Position numbers and translations under genes: made by a program. From NCBI GenBank assembly GCA_048054495.1, contig JBGMQN010000119.1, positions 1 through 27,035 on the forward strand: 27,035 bases of DNA, in the 5' to 3' direction. Origin of the DNA: JADFRG01 sp048054495. Its GTDB lineage: Bacteria > Chloroflexota > Anaerolineae > Anaerolineales > E44-bin32. The notes beneath the pieces were generated by a model that ran no database searches, was not told the DNA's origin, and was given only the letters and a program-made list of their open reading frames with translations. Each line of letters begins with the position of its first letter. The first letter of the stretch is position 1. This document shows, piece after piece, positions 7,994 to 15,039 of the stretch.

Positions 7994-8035
7994 ACAAAAG
8001 GCCTGCTTTTGTCCAAAAGGGGGCCGGGGTATAAT
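7994..8035 (+). promoter_or_regulatory. Promoter with overlapping CAAAAG/CTTTTG inverted repeats for the DUF4388-GTPase operon
   Basis: A consensus -10 TATAAT at 8030-8035, with a weak -35 (TTTGTC, 8008-8013) 16 bp upstream. Three alternating motifs lie over the -35 region: ACAAAAG (7994-8000), CTTTTGT (8006-8012) and CAAAAG (8014-8019). The middle one can pair with either neighbour, as expected for an operator read by a dimeric regulator. The gene starts 42 bp after the -10. Confidence 0.6.
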
Positions 8036-8077
8036 CCGCGGGCTCTAGCTAAGGGGGGTTATTCGAAGAGAACGTGA

Positions 8078-8893
8078 ATGGCACTCAAAGGCAATCTGCG
8101 CGACTTCAGCGTCGTGCAACTGTTCAACTTGGTCAACCTTGCCGGCAAGACTGGCACGCTGACACTTGAAGGCCCCAACGTAGCGGCCTGGGTCTCGTTC
8201 CGGGATGGAAAACTGATCCACGCGCAGCTGGGTAACGAAGATGGCACCCTGCTGGGCGTGCTCACCAAAGCGGGCAAGGTTCGTCCTGAGCAGTCAAATC
8301 TCATCAAGAGCCACGCCAGCGACAAGTCCGACAAAGAACTCGGCCTGTTGTTGATTAATGCCGGCTATTTGACCCAGCAGGACATCCTGGCCAGTATCCA
8401 GCACTACGTGCTGGATGTTGTTTATCGGCTGTTTGCCTGGGCAGACGGTTTCTTCCGCTTCGACAACGATGTGCTTCCCCCGGATGACCACATCACGGTC
8501 CGTCTGGATCTCGAGAACGTCATTATCGAGGGCTCTCGGCGGATCGAGGAGATTCAATCTCTTGAGGATGAGATTCCCAACCTCGACCTGGCTTTGAACT
8601 TCGTGGAGCGACCGGGCGCCAACATCCGCGATGTGCATCTGAACACCATGGAGTGGAAGGTTGTTTCGTACATCAATCCGAAGAACTCTCTCCGCCAGAT
8701 CGCAAAGGCGAACAAGATGAACGAGACCGAGATCCGCACCATCGTTTATGCGCTCCTGGAAGCAGGATTGGTTGAAATTGTAAGAGCCGAGGGCGCGCCC
8801 GTGCCTGCGCAGGCACAGCAGTTCAAGCAGGTTGACGAAGGCCAGCGGGAGACCTTGGTGAACCGACTCATCGACCGGATTCGGTCACTGTAG
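8078..8893 (+). CDS. DUF4388 (PATAN-type) domain protein with C-terminal winged-helix-like region
   Basis: 271 aa. The first 150 residues fit DUF4388: LKGNLRDFSVVQLFNLVNLA, then GKTGTLTLEG, WVSFRDGKLIHAQLG, and a GLLLINAGYLTQQDI segment followed by VYRLFAWADGFFRF. The C-terminal third (about residues 195-245: WKVVSYINPKNSLRQIAKAN, then IRTIVYALLEAGLVEIV) looks like a winged-helix module. Proteins of this type are commonly encoded beside small GTPases and are thought to act as partners or scaffolds in signalling. Here the GTPase gene follows after 13 nt, so the two form an operon. The ATG at 8078 is preceded by GAAGAG. It is transcribed away from the large sensor kinase, from which it is separated by a shared regulatory region. 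Confidence 0.85.
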   Translation: MALKGNLRDFSVVQLFNLVNLAGKTGTLTLEGPNVAAWVSFRDGKLIHAQLGNEDGTLLGVLTKAGKVRPEQSNLIKSHASDKSDKELGLLLINAGYLTQQDILASIQHYVLDVVYRLFAWADGFFRFDNDVLPPDDHITVRLDLENVIIEGSRRIEEIQSLEDEIPNLDLALNFVERPGANIRDVHLNTMEWKVVSYINPKNSLRQIAKANKMNETEIRTIVYALLEAGLVEIVRAEGAPVPAQAQQFKQVDEGQRETLVNRLIDRIRSL

Positions 8894-8906
8894 ACGAGGG
8901 AGCTTG

Positions 8907-9443
8907 ATGCAGACGGTCAAAATGGTAGTGACGGGACCATTCAACTCGGGCAAGACCGAGTTCATTAGATCCGTCAGCGAGATCGATGTCGTCTCCACCG
9001 AGCGATCGATCAGTTCTGAAGCCGAACGCGTCAAAGAAACCACGACGGTGGCCATGGATTTCGGCCGCATCACCGTCGACGACGAGCTGGTTCTATATCT
9101 TTTCGGTACGCCCGGACAGAAACGATTCGATTTCATGTGGGAAATCCTATCGGAGGGCATGCTTGGATTCATCGTGATGGTAGATAGCAACCGGCCCGAA
9201 ACGTTCCGCGAGGCGCGCGGCATCCTGCAGACCTTCCGGGCCTATGCCCCCACGCCCTACGTCGTGGCCGCCAACAAGCAAGATATGGAAGACGCATGGG
9301 AAGTGGACGACCTGCGTATTGCCCTCAAGCTGGACGGCAAGATCAAGATGCTGCCCTGCATCGCCACCAAGAAAGACTCGGTCAAGAACATCCTGCTCGA
9401 ATTGCTCTACAGCATCCTCGAAGAGATGGGCGAAATAACTTAG
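8907..9443 (+). CDS. Small Ras-like GTPase (CvnD/MglA-related)
   Basis: 178 aa, a single GTPase domain. P-loop GPFNSGKT (residues 10-17), a switch I region with conserved threonines (ETTTVAMDFG), G3 as LFGTPGQKRF (about 65-74; the usual Asp of DxxG is replaced, as is typical of this prokaryotic subgroup), G4 NKQD and a G5-like CIATKKDS. It presumably switches between GTP and GDP states in a signalling or polarity pathway. Its GAP/GEF partners are not in view unless the DUF4388 protein acts as one; I see no Roadblock gene. The start is the ATG at 8907, with GAGGGAG 4 nt upstream; an in-frame TTG directly precedes it. No clear terminator follows in the 250 bp before the next promoter and gene. 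Confidence 0.9.
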   Translation: MQTVKMVVTGPFNSGKTEFIRSVSEIDVVSTERSISSEAERVKETTTVAMDFGRITVDDELVLYLFGTPGQKRFDFMWEILSEGMLGFIVMVDSNRPETFREARGILQTFRAYAPTPYVVAANKQDMEDAWEVDDLRIALKLDGKIKMLPCIATKKDSVKNILLELLYSILEEMGEIT

Positions 9444-9552
9444 CCGGCTGCTCTTTATATGGAACCCAACCGGTCATTCCCCACGGCCGCTCCTTAGCCT
9501 CAATCGCACGATCTCGACAAAATCCATTGACATCGTGTACCAATTCACTTAA

Positions 9553-9581
9553 TTGACTTAGCTGGAATCGCGCTGTATACT
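9553..9581 (+). promoter_or_regulatory. Sigma70-type promoter of the catabolic locus
   Basis: -35 TTGACT (9553-9558), 17-bp spacer, -10 TATACT (9576-9581). Each hexamer differs from consensus at one base. The start of transcription would fall near 9588, inside the operator palindrome, giving a leader of about 108 nt before the GntR gene. Confidence 0.75.
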
Positions 9582-9617
9582 GAGGATTGCATCCAATATT
9601 GGATCCAATCCTCAGTA
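9578..9617 (+). promoter_or_regulatory. 40-bp GntR/FCD-type operator palindrome with two adjacent 12-mers
   Basis: The 40 bp are self-complementary except for one position pair (9590/9605). Inside lie two abutting 12-mers, ATTGCATCCAAT (9586-9597) and ATTGGATCCAAT (9598-9609). The second is a perfect palindrome and, from memory, matches the operator of the FCD-type GntR regulator VanR. It overlaps the -10 and start site, the position for repression. The obvious reader is the GntR protein encoded immediately downstream. Confidence 0.8.
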
Positions 9618-9695
9618 CGATGTCGCTTCTCTACTTAACGCTTTATCAGTCCATACTTGACTCGGCGCATCAATTAAATGAATGAATAACCGGAT

Positions 9696-10373
9696 TTGAC
9701 AGAAATCACGCAGGACGGAAGCCAGTCAACTCACCAAACTACGCAGGAGTCAGTCGCCACTCGGCTTCGCCATCTGATCCTGAGTCGGGAACTCAGGCCA
9801 GGTGAGAGGCTTGTTCAGAGCGAGCTGGCCGAGCAGCTGGGAGTAAGTCGAACACCCATCCGTGAGGCGCTCCATAGGCTGGAGTCTGATGGGCTTGTTA
9901 AATTATCCCGACACAAAGGCGCCTCCGTTGCCGATCTCTCGATCTCGGAACTCGAGGACATTTACAGTATCCGGATCGCGATCGAGGGTTATGGCGCATA
10001 CCTCGCTGCGCAGAGCATCAGCGATGAGGACCTAGAGCGACTAGAGGCGATGGTACGTCGAATGCGTGAGGTCTTCGAACAGGGTGACCGATTGCGGCTC
10101 CTGGAAGTCAATCGGAACTTCTACGCGGTGCTCTACGCAATTGCCGATCGGCCTCGCTTGTATGAGCTGATCATGAAGCACCTTGATTTGGCTGAGTTGT
10201 ACAGACGGATGGCATTTGCTATGGACAGCTACTTTCACAATACCATCGCCGACCACGAGGAGCTGCTCGGTGTCTTCCACCAGCATGACCCTGAGGAGGC
10301 CGAGCGTTTGACGCAGGGTCAGCTGCGCCAAACCCTTGCAAGCCTGCTCACCTTCCTGGAGGAGAGCGCATAG
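9696..10373 (+). CDS. GntR family transcriptional regulator, FCD subfamily
   Basis: 225 aa. An N-terminal winged helix (about residues 17-80: SVATRLRHLILSRELRPGER, then SELAEQLGVSRTPIREALHR) followed by an all-helical FCD effector domain (about 86-220). The FCD metal site appears degraded: the usual DxxFH reads NRNFY (D to N, H to Y), the next His is kept (ADHEELL), and the last is Gln (GQLRQ). Effector binding may therefore be metal-independent. The start is inferred to be TTG at 9696, because nearby ATGs run into stops and no other start fits the HTH; no strong ribosome site is visible. It lies just downstream of the operator palindrome, so autoregulation and control of the following transport and hydrolase genes are likely. 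FCD regulators usually respond to small carboxylates or amino-acid-like ligands. Confidence 0.92.
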   Translation: MTEITQDGSQSTHQTTQESVATRLRHLILSRELRPGERLVQSELAEQLGVSRTPIREALHRLESDGLVKLSRHKGASVADLSISELEDIYSIRIAIEGYGAYLAAQSISDEDLERLEAMVRRMREVFEQGDRLRLLEVNRNFYAVLYAIADRPRLYELIMKHLDLAELYRRMAFAMDSYFHNTIADHEELLGVFHQHDPEEAERLTQGQLRQTLASLLTFLEESA

Positions 10374-10397
10374 GCCAGGACCTGAGGGAAGCTGACA

Positions 10398-11168
10398 ATG
10401 ACGAACGAGAGATCCCTGGGACCTAACGGAACCGCCTTGGAGAGCAAGGTGGCAGTTGTTCTTGGCGGTGGACGAGGAATTGGCCGAGCAACCGCTCGCA
10501 GGCTCGCCTCTGAGGGGGCAAGTGTGATCGTCGCCGCACGGACCGCTTCTGAGCTAGACGACGTTGTTGCCGAGATTCGGTCGAAGGGCGGCTACGCGAT
10601 TGGCAGAACTATCGACACTACAAAGGCCCAGGATCTGCGATCTCTCGCGGACGAAATAGCAGTGGAGTTCGGTCGAGTGGATGTACTCGTGAACAGCGCA
10701 GGCGCCAGCCTAATTGCGCCTCTGGAAGCCACAACCGAAACCGACTGGGACCACATCATCGAGACCAATCTGAAAGGTCCTTATCTGTGTACTCGGGCCC
10801 TGTTGGACTTGCTTCGCGCTTCCGAGGCGGGCCAGGTAGTCAACATCGCTTCCAAGGTGGGGTTGACAGGCTACAGATTGGTATCTGCCTATACAGCGTC
10901 TAAAGCGGGCCTGATCGGCTTCAGCCGTGCACTCGCGCAGGAGCTGCGCAATGAAGGAATTCGGGTACTCGTGATCTGCCCGGGGCCCGTGGACACTCCC
11001 ATGAGATGGGAAGCCACTCCCAACATGGATCCTAATATGACGATAGCAGCCGACACGGTTGCCGATACCATCTTGTTCTTGGTGACGCTGGACAGCCAGA
11101 CCACAATGAACGAGGTCGTGCTGGAAGCCATCGCCTACGATGAACAGGCAGTGCCCATCGGAGAATAG
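10398..11168 (+). CDS. SDR family NAD(P)-dependent oxidoreductase
   Basis: 256 aa, a classical short-chain dehydrogenase/reductase. The nucleotide-binding Gly motif GGGRGIG is at residues 23-29, NSAG follows the fourth strand, and the catalytic Ser152, Tyr165 and Lys169 (YTASK) have the standard 13- and 4-residue spacings. A PGPVDTPM motif is also typical. The substrate cannot be read from sequence; in this setting it may oxidise a hydroxyl or reduce a carbonyl on the imported compound or a breakdown product. It follows the regulator after 24 nt, with GAGGGA about 9 nt before the ATG, so it is co-transcribed with the regulator. Confidence is high for the family and low for any specific reaction. 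Confidence 0.92.
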   Translation: MTNERSLGPNGTALESKVAVVLGGGRGIGRATARRLASEGASVIVAARTASELDDVVAEIRSKGGYAIGRTIDTTKAQDLRSLADEIAVEFGRVDVLVNSAGASLIAPLEATTETDWDHIIETNLKGPYLCTRALLDLLRASEAGQVVNIASKVGLTGYRLVSAYTASKAGLIGFSRALAQELRNEGIRVLVICPGPVDTPMRWEATPNMDPNMTIAADTVADTILFLVTLDSQTTMNEVVLEAIAYDEQAVPIGE

Positions 11169-11207
11169 GTGCTGTTTGACAATATGCAGGAGCGGCGACA
11201 ATAGCGC

Positions 11208-11296
11208 AAGGAGGTGATGAGATCGACGTATCAATATGAGTATGCGGCCTACCGATGGACCATTCGCGCCTGGGAGTCCAGGTGCGGAGGTCCACT
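11208..11296 (+). other. Orphan consensus Shine-Dalgarno and 26-codon ORF upstream of the binding-protein gene
   Basis: AAGGAGGTGAT (11208-11218) is an uninterrupted complement of the 16S anti-SD tail. The nearest ATG (11217) overlaps it, giving only 2 nt spacing, and opens 26 codons (MRSTYQYEYAAYRWTIRAWE...) that end at a TGA shortly before the lipoprotein ribosome site. It may be a leader peptide, a ribosome standby site, or chance. Confidence 0.3.
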
Positions 11297-11317
11297 AACC
11301 ACTTGAGGAGGAGAGAA

Positions 11318-12976
11318 ATGAAAAGGCTTCTGCCAATCCTTTTAGGGATTGCGCTGCTGGCTGCGGCGTGCACCACAACTCCGGCGGTTGAAGAACCGCC
11401 CCCAGAGGAACCGGGCGCCACTGAGGAGCCCGCAGCTCCAGAGGAGCCCGCGGCCCCTGAAGAACCGGTGCGCCTGCGGGTCACCTGGTCATGGCCGACC
11501 TTCATCGATCCTGCCGTCGGGAACGATTTTTCCAGCTCTCACGCCATGACCAACCTGTACGACTCGCTGGTCTTCCCCACAGCGGATGGAACAATGGAGC
11601 CGTGGTTGGCCGAGTCATGGGAAGTATCCGACGATGGTCTGACCTACACCTTCAACCTACGCGATGGTGTTAAGTTCCACGACGGCAGCGACCTGGAGGC
11701 TAGCGATGTGGTCTACAGCTACAACCGCTTCCAGGACATCGGAGAGGGATTTGCCTACGTGGTGAGCGGCGCCGAGGTCAGCGCGCCTGATGACCGGACG
11801 GTGGAATTCCAACTGTCGGCTCAGAGTGGCTTGTTCATCCCAAGTCTGGTTCGCCTGTACGTCGTCAACGAAGACCTGGTTCGCGCGAACACTGAAGCCG
11901 AGGGCCCCTATGGGGCGGAGGGCGACTACGGCAAGGAGTGGTTGCTTACCAACGATGCTGGCTCAGGACCGTACCAGGTCGTAGAATTCCCACTGGAAGA
12001 ATACCTCTTGATGGATAAGTTCGAGGGCTGGTGGAATGCGGCTGCGTTCAATGCAAACGCTCCTGACCAGGTCAGGTTCATCGCCACGACCGAGACCGTC
12101 ACCGTACGGTCGCTCATGGACGATGGCGAGCTAGAGATCACGGATCAGTGGCAGACGATCGAAGCCCTGGAGGCGCTCAATGATATGGACGGGGTCAGCA
12201 CTATCGCTTTCCCGTCCATGTCATCGTTTTACTACATGATGAACAACCGGAAGGCGCCTCTCGACGACGTGAACTGCAGACGTGCGGTCTCCTACGCCTT
12301 CGACTACGATCAGGCCGTCGCTCTCGAGTGGCCCGGTACCAAGCAGATGGTTGGACCGGTCTCCGCCACGCTGGGAGGGCACAATCCGAACGTGACGGTA
12401 TATCAGCGCGATCTAGACAAGGCCCGGGAAGAACTGGCGAAATGCCAGTACGGAGACAACATCACGGATTACCCCATCGAAGTCGACTGGATCTCGGAGG
12501 TGCCCGCCGAGGAGAAGTGGGCGCTGCTGTTCCAGGCGAACATGGCCGACATCGGGATTCCGGTCGAGGTGGTCTCCAGTCCATGGCTCAGCGTGGTGGA
12601 GAATACCAGCTCGCAAGAGACCAGTCCGAGCATCGTGACGATCTATGTGACGGCCTCCCTGCCAGAGGCGGGATCAATGCTGCTGGACCGCTATCACTCC
12701 AGCACGGCCGCCACCTGGCAGCAGAACGAATGGCTGCTGGACGAGGATCTCGATGCTCGCATCGAGGATGCCTTGGCGACGGTTGACCAGGATGAGCGCT
12801 TCGCTAAGTACGCGGTGCTGCAGGCCGAGCTCGCGGATCAAGCGGTTTCCCTCTTCCTGTACGATCAGCTCCAGAAACACGCCGTGGCTGACTACGTGGA
12901 TTGGAAGCCGGAGGCGAACAGTGCTGTCCAGGGCTACCAAATCTATGTCCCGTTCATCGGAGTAACACCTCCGTAG
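11318..12976 (+). CDS. Family 5 ABC transporter substrate-binding lipoprotein (peptide/nickel type)
   Basis: 552 aa. Signal peptide with a clean lipobox (LLAAAC, Cys about residue 18), then a Glu/Pro/Ala linker of EEP and AAP repeats (about 24-47), which is typical of Chloroflexota and other Gram-positive-type surface lipoproteins. The mature domain is SBP_bac_5: WEVSDDGLTYTFNLRDGVKF followed by HDGSDLEASDVVYSYNR is the family signature. The protein binds the imported solute outside the membrane and delivers it to the two permeases encoded next. The ATG at 11318 follows GAGGAGGAG; an in-frame ATG at 11255 would place a charged extension before the signal peptide and is rejected. Family members bind oligopeptides, dipeptides, nickel or other solutes, so peptide-like specificity is only suggested by context. 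Confidence 0.93.
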   Translation: MKRLLPILLGIALLAAACTTTPAVEEPPPEEPGATEEPAAPEEPAAPEEPVRLRVTWSWPTFIDPAVGNDFSSSHAMTNLYDSLVFPTADGTMEPWLAESWEVSDDGLTYTFNLRDGVKFHDGSDLEASDVVYSYNRFQDIGEGFAYVVSGAEVSAPDDRTVEFQLSAQSGLFIPSLVRLYVVNEDLVRANTEAEGPYGAEGDYGKEWLLTNDAGSGPYQVVEFPLEEYLLMDKFEGWWNAAAFNANAPDQVRFIATTETVTVRSLMDDGELEITDQWQTIEALEALNDMDGVSTIAFPSMSSFYYMMNNRKAPLDDVNCRRAVSYAFDYDQAVALEWPGTKQMVGPVSATLGGHNPNVTVYQRDLDKAREELAKCQYGDNITDYPIEVDWISEVPAEEKWALLFQANMADIGIPVEVVSSPWLSVVENTSSQETSPSIVTIYVTASLPEAGSMLLDRYHSSTAATWQQNEWLLDEDLDARIEDALATVDQDERFAKYAVLQAELADQAVSLFLYDQLQKHAVADYVDWKPEANSAVQGYQIYVPFIGVTPP

Positions 12977-12998
12977 CCGGCAGCCTGAATAGCTGTAT

Positions 12999-13036
12999 GA
13001 GGAGCCCCTCGGCAGAACGGCGCTCGGGGGCTCCTC
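12999..13036 (+). promoter_or_regulatory. Stem-loop between binding-protein and permease genes
   Basis: Perfect 10-bp arms GAGGAGCCCC (12999-13008) and GGGGCTCCTC (13027-13036) with an 18-nt loop, followed by TCTCTCAC rather than a T-run. Such hairpins between binding-protein and permease genes often stabilise the upstream mRNA or partly stop transcription, so that more binding protein is made. Confidence 0.7.
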
Positions 13037-13070
13037 TCTCACAGACTCAAGGATAGGCTTCTCCCCAGAG

Positions 13071-14099
13071 ATGAGACTGCTCGGATTCCTCACCCGTCGC
13101 GGGTTCCAATCGATTTTCGTGTTGTTTGGCTTATCGATACTGATCTTTGTCATTGCGCGCGTTCTGCCGGGGGACCCCGCCAGAGCAGCGCTTGGGGCAC
13201 GCGCGCCGCAGTGGGTTGTCGATAGGCTGCGTGAGGATATGCACCTCGACGAACCCCTGGTGGCTCAGTATGGATATTGGCTCGGAGATGCGCTCCAAGG
13301 CGACCTGGGTATCTCGCTCGTCACCCGGCGCGATGTGACCGATGATATCCGCGACTTCCTACCGGCCTCCTTGGAGCTAGTCCTGTTCGCAGGAATCATC
13401 ACGGCCGTTGGTGGCATCGGCCTGGGAATACTGTCCGCGCGGCATAAAGACAAGTGGGTCGACAACTTCATTCGCATCTTTTCCTACATGGGCGTGGTGA
13501 TACCGTCTTTTGTGGCTGCCATTCTGCTTCTGCTCCTATTCGGTCTCGTGCTCGACTGGTTTCCCACCCTCGGCCGTCTGAGCGAAGGGGTTCCGCGGCC
13601 TCCCACAATCACTGGTTTCTACACCATCGACTCGCTCCTGGCCGGCCAGTTTGCTACTACTTGGGATGCGCTGAAGCATCTCATATTACCTGCGGTAGCC
13701 TTGGCACTCGGCTCGATGTCGCAGGAGGCGCGCATTACTCGCTCAACCATGTCCGACAACCTTTCCAAAGACTACATCGCAGCAGGTCGCGCGCTCGGAG
13801 TCCCGGAACGATTGGTAACCGGGCGCTTCCTGCTGAAGGCTTCGCTTATCCCAACCGTGTCCATCTTCGGGCTCGACTTCGCTGCGACGCTCAGCAACGC
13901 ATTCTTGGTGGAACTGATCTTTGTCTGGCCCGGAATCTCTCGCTATGGGCTGAATGCCATGCTTCGCAAGGACGTGAACGCGATCTCTGCCGTGATCTTG
14001 ATCCTCGGCATCACTTTTATCCTTACGAATATCATCGTGGACCTGGGCGTGGGAGCACTCGACCCCAGAATTAGGCTGCGTGCAGCCAGGAGTGACTAG
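13071..14099 (+). CDS. ABC transporter permease, DppB/OppB type
   Basis: 342 aa with six membrane helices. The N-terminus MRLLGFLTRRGFQSIFVLFG and the PGDPARAALG segment are typical of DppB/OppB permeases. The cytoplasmic EAA loop (DYIAAGRALGVPERLVTGRF) couples to the ATPases, and the C-terminal FVWPGISRYG is the usual family motif. It forms the membrane channel with the DppC-type partner encoded directly after it. The gene starts 94 bp after the binding-protein stop, beyond the hairpin. The ribosome site is weak (CCAGAG before ATG), in line with lower expression than the lipoprotein. Confidence 0.93.
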   Translation: MRLLGFLTRRGFQSIFVLFGLSILIFVIARVLPGDPARAALGARAPQWVVDRLREDMHLDEPLVAQYGYWLGDALQGDLGISLVTRRDVTDDIRDFLPASLELVLFAGIITAVGGIGLGILSARHKDKWVDNFIRIFSYMGVVIPSFVAAILLLLLFGLVLDWFPTLGRLSEGVPRPPTITGFYTIDSLLAGQFATTWDALKHLILPAVALALGSMSQEARITRSTMSDNLSKDYIAAGRALGVPERLVTGRFLLKASLIPTVSIFGLDFAATLSNAFLVELIFVWPGISRYGLNAMLRKDVNAISAVILILGITFILTNIIVDLGVGALDPRIRLRAARSD

Positions 14100-14103
14100 G
14101 CCA

Positions 14104-15033
14104 ATGGCCCGAGAGATCACAGCTGGCGAGCTACCCGGTCCAATTACTCGTGAGCAAGTAAAACAGCTCCAGCGAAAGAATCGTCGCGAGAACTTGGGTC
14201 GGTCCTGGTACAAGTTCTCTCGCAATCCGCTATCGGTCATAGGGGGCGCAACGATCCTCGTAGTCGTTCTAATGGCAGTTTTCGCCCCTTGGGTGGCGCC
14301 CTATCCCGAACATGCCAAACCATTCACCGACTTCGCGAACGCCAGCAAGCCCCCGAGTGTGCAACATCTCTTTGGGACGGACGAGATCGGCCGCGACATT
14401 CTCAGCCGTGTGATCTTTGGATTTCGCTTTTCACTGATGATGGGGGTTGTGGTGCTTACGCTGGTAGTGCCCACGGGTGTGGTTCTCGGATTGCTAGCCG
14501 GCTACTACCAAGGCAGTTGGCTTGATACCCTTATCATGCGGATCACAGATATCTTCCTGGCGGTACCATCGCTGATCCTCGCCCTGGCTATTGCCGCCGT
14601 CCTCGAACCGAATCTCTTCAATGCCATGGTGGCAGTATCGCTCATGTGGTGGCCCTGGTATGCCCGGCTCTCGTACGGATTGGCCAGCACATTGAGGAAC
14701 GAGTTCTATGTCACCTCCGCTGAGACCATCGGCGCCGGCAAGTTACACATCCTCTTCCGCGAAATCCTGCCCAATATGACCTCGCCAATTTTTACCAAGA
14801 TGAGCTTGGACATGGGTTGGGTCATCATCATCGGTGCCACCCTCAGCTTTGTGGGGCTTGGCGTGCAACCGCCGAAGCCGGGCCTTGGGACTATGATGGC
14901 AAGCGGGGCCAAATACCTGCCGGATCAGTGGTGGATCGCGGTATTCCCGGCCTTGGGCATCGTGCTGGTAGTCCTGGGCTTCAACCTCTTTGGTGATGGC
15001 CTGCGGGACCTGTTCTCCGCTGAGGGAGTGTAG
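14104..15033 (+). CDS. ABC transporter permease, DppC/OppC type
   Basis: 309 aa. An N-terminal cytoplasmic segment with the OppC_N-like motif (SWYKFSRNPLSVIGGATIL), then PHPWV-region equivalent FAPWVAPYPEH and FGTDEIGRDILSRVIFG, all characteristic of DppC permeases. Six membrane helices and an EAA loop (EFYVTSAETIGAGKLHILFR) follow, ending in the conserved GATLSFVGLGVQPP segment. It pairs with the DppB-type permease. The ATG at 14104, 4 nt after the previous stop, is chosen; GTG codons at 14080 and 14095 are possible earlier starts and would overlap the upstream gene. Confidence 0.93.
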   Translation: MAREITAGELPGPITREQVKQLQRKNRRENLGRSWYKFSRNPLSVIGGATILVVVLMAVFAPWVAPYPEHAKPFTDFANASKPPSVQHLFGTDEIGRDILSRVIFGFRFSLMMGVVVLTLVVPTGVVLGLLAGYYQGSWLDTLIMRITDIFLAVPSLILALAIAAVLEPNLFNAMVAVSLMWWPWYARLSYGLASTLRNEFYVTSAETIGAGKLHILFREILPNMTSPIFTKMSLDMGWVIIIGATLSFVGLGVQPPKPGLGTMMASGAKYLPDQWWIAVFPALGIVLVVLGFNLFGDGLRDLFSAEGV

Positions 15034-15039
15034 GGAAAT

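Larger units (their letters stand above)
7764..8077. other. Divergent intergenic region between the sensor kinase and the DUF4388/GTPase operon
   Basis: About 310 bp with no convincing gene. The kinase-proximal half contains several complementary arms (7843-7913) that would lie in the kinase 5' leader. The other half holds inverted CAAAAG motifs and a TATAAT promoter for the plus-strand operon (7994-8035). I found no clear minus-strand promoter. Confidence 0.65.

Noticed and set aside
10710..11234. Long minus-strand ORF opposite the SDR gene
   Set aside because: Shadow of the SDR gene, which has intact SDR motifs and fits the operon.
11255..11317. Longer N-terminus for the binding lipoprotein from ATG 11255
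   Set aside because: It would bury the signal peptide behind charged residues; ATG 11318 has GAGGAGGAG and a clean lipobox.
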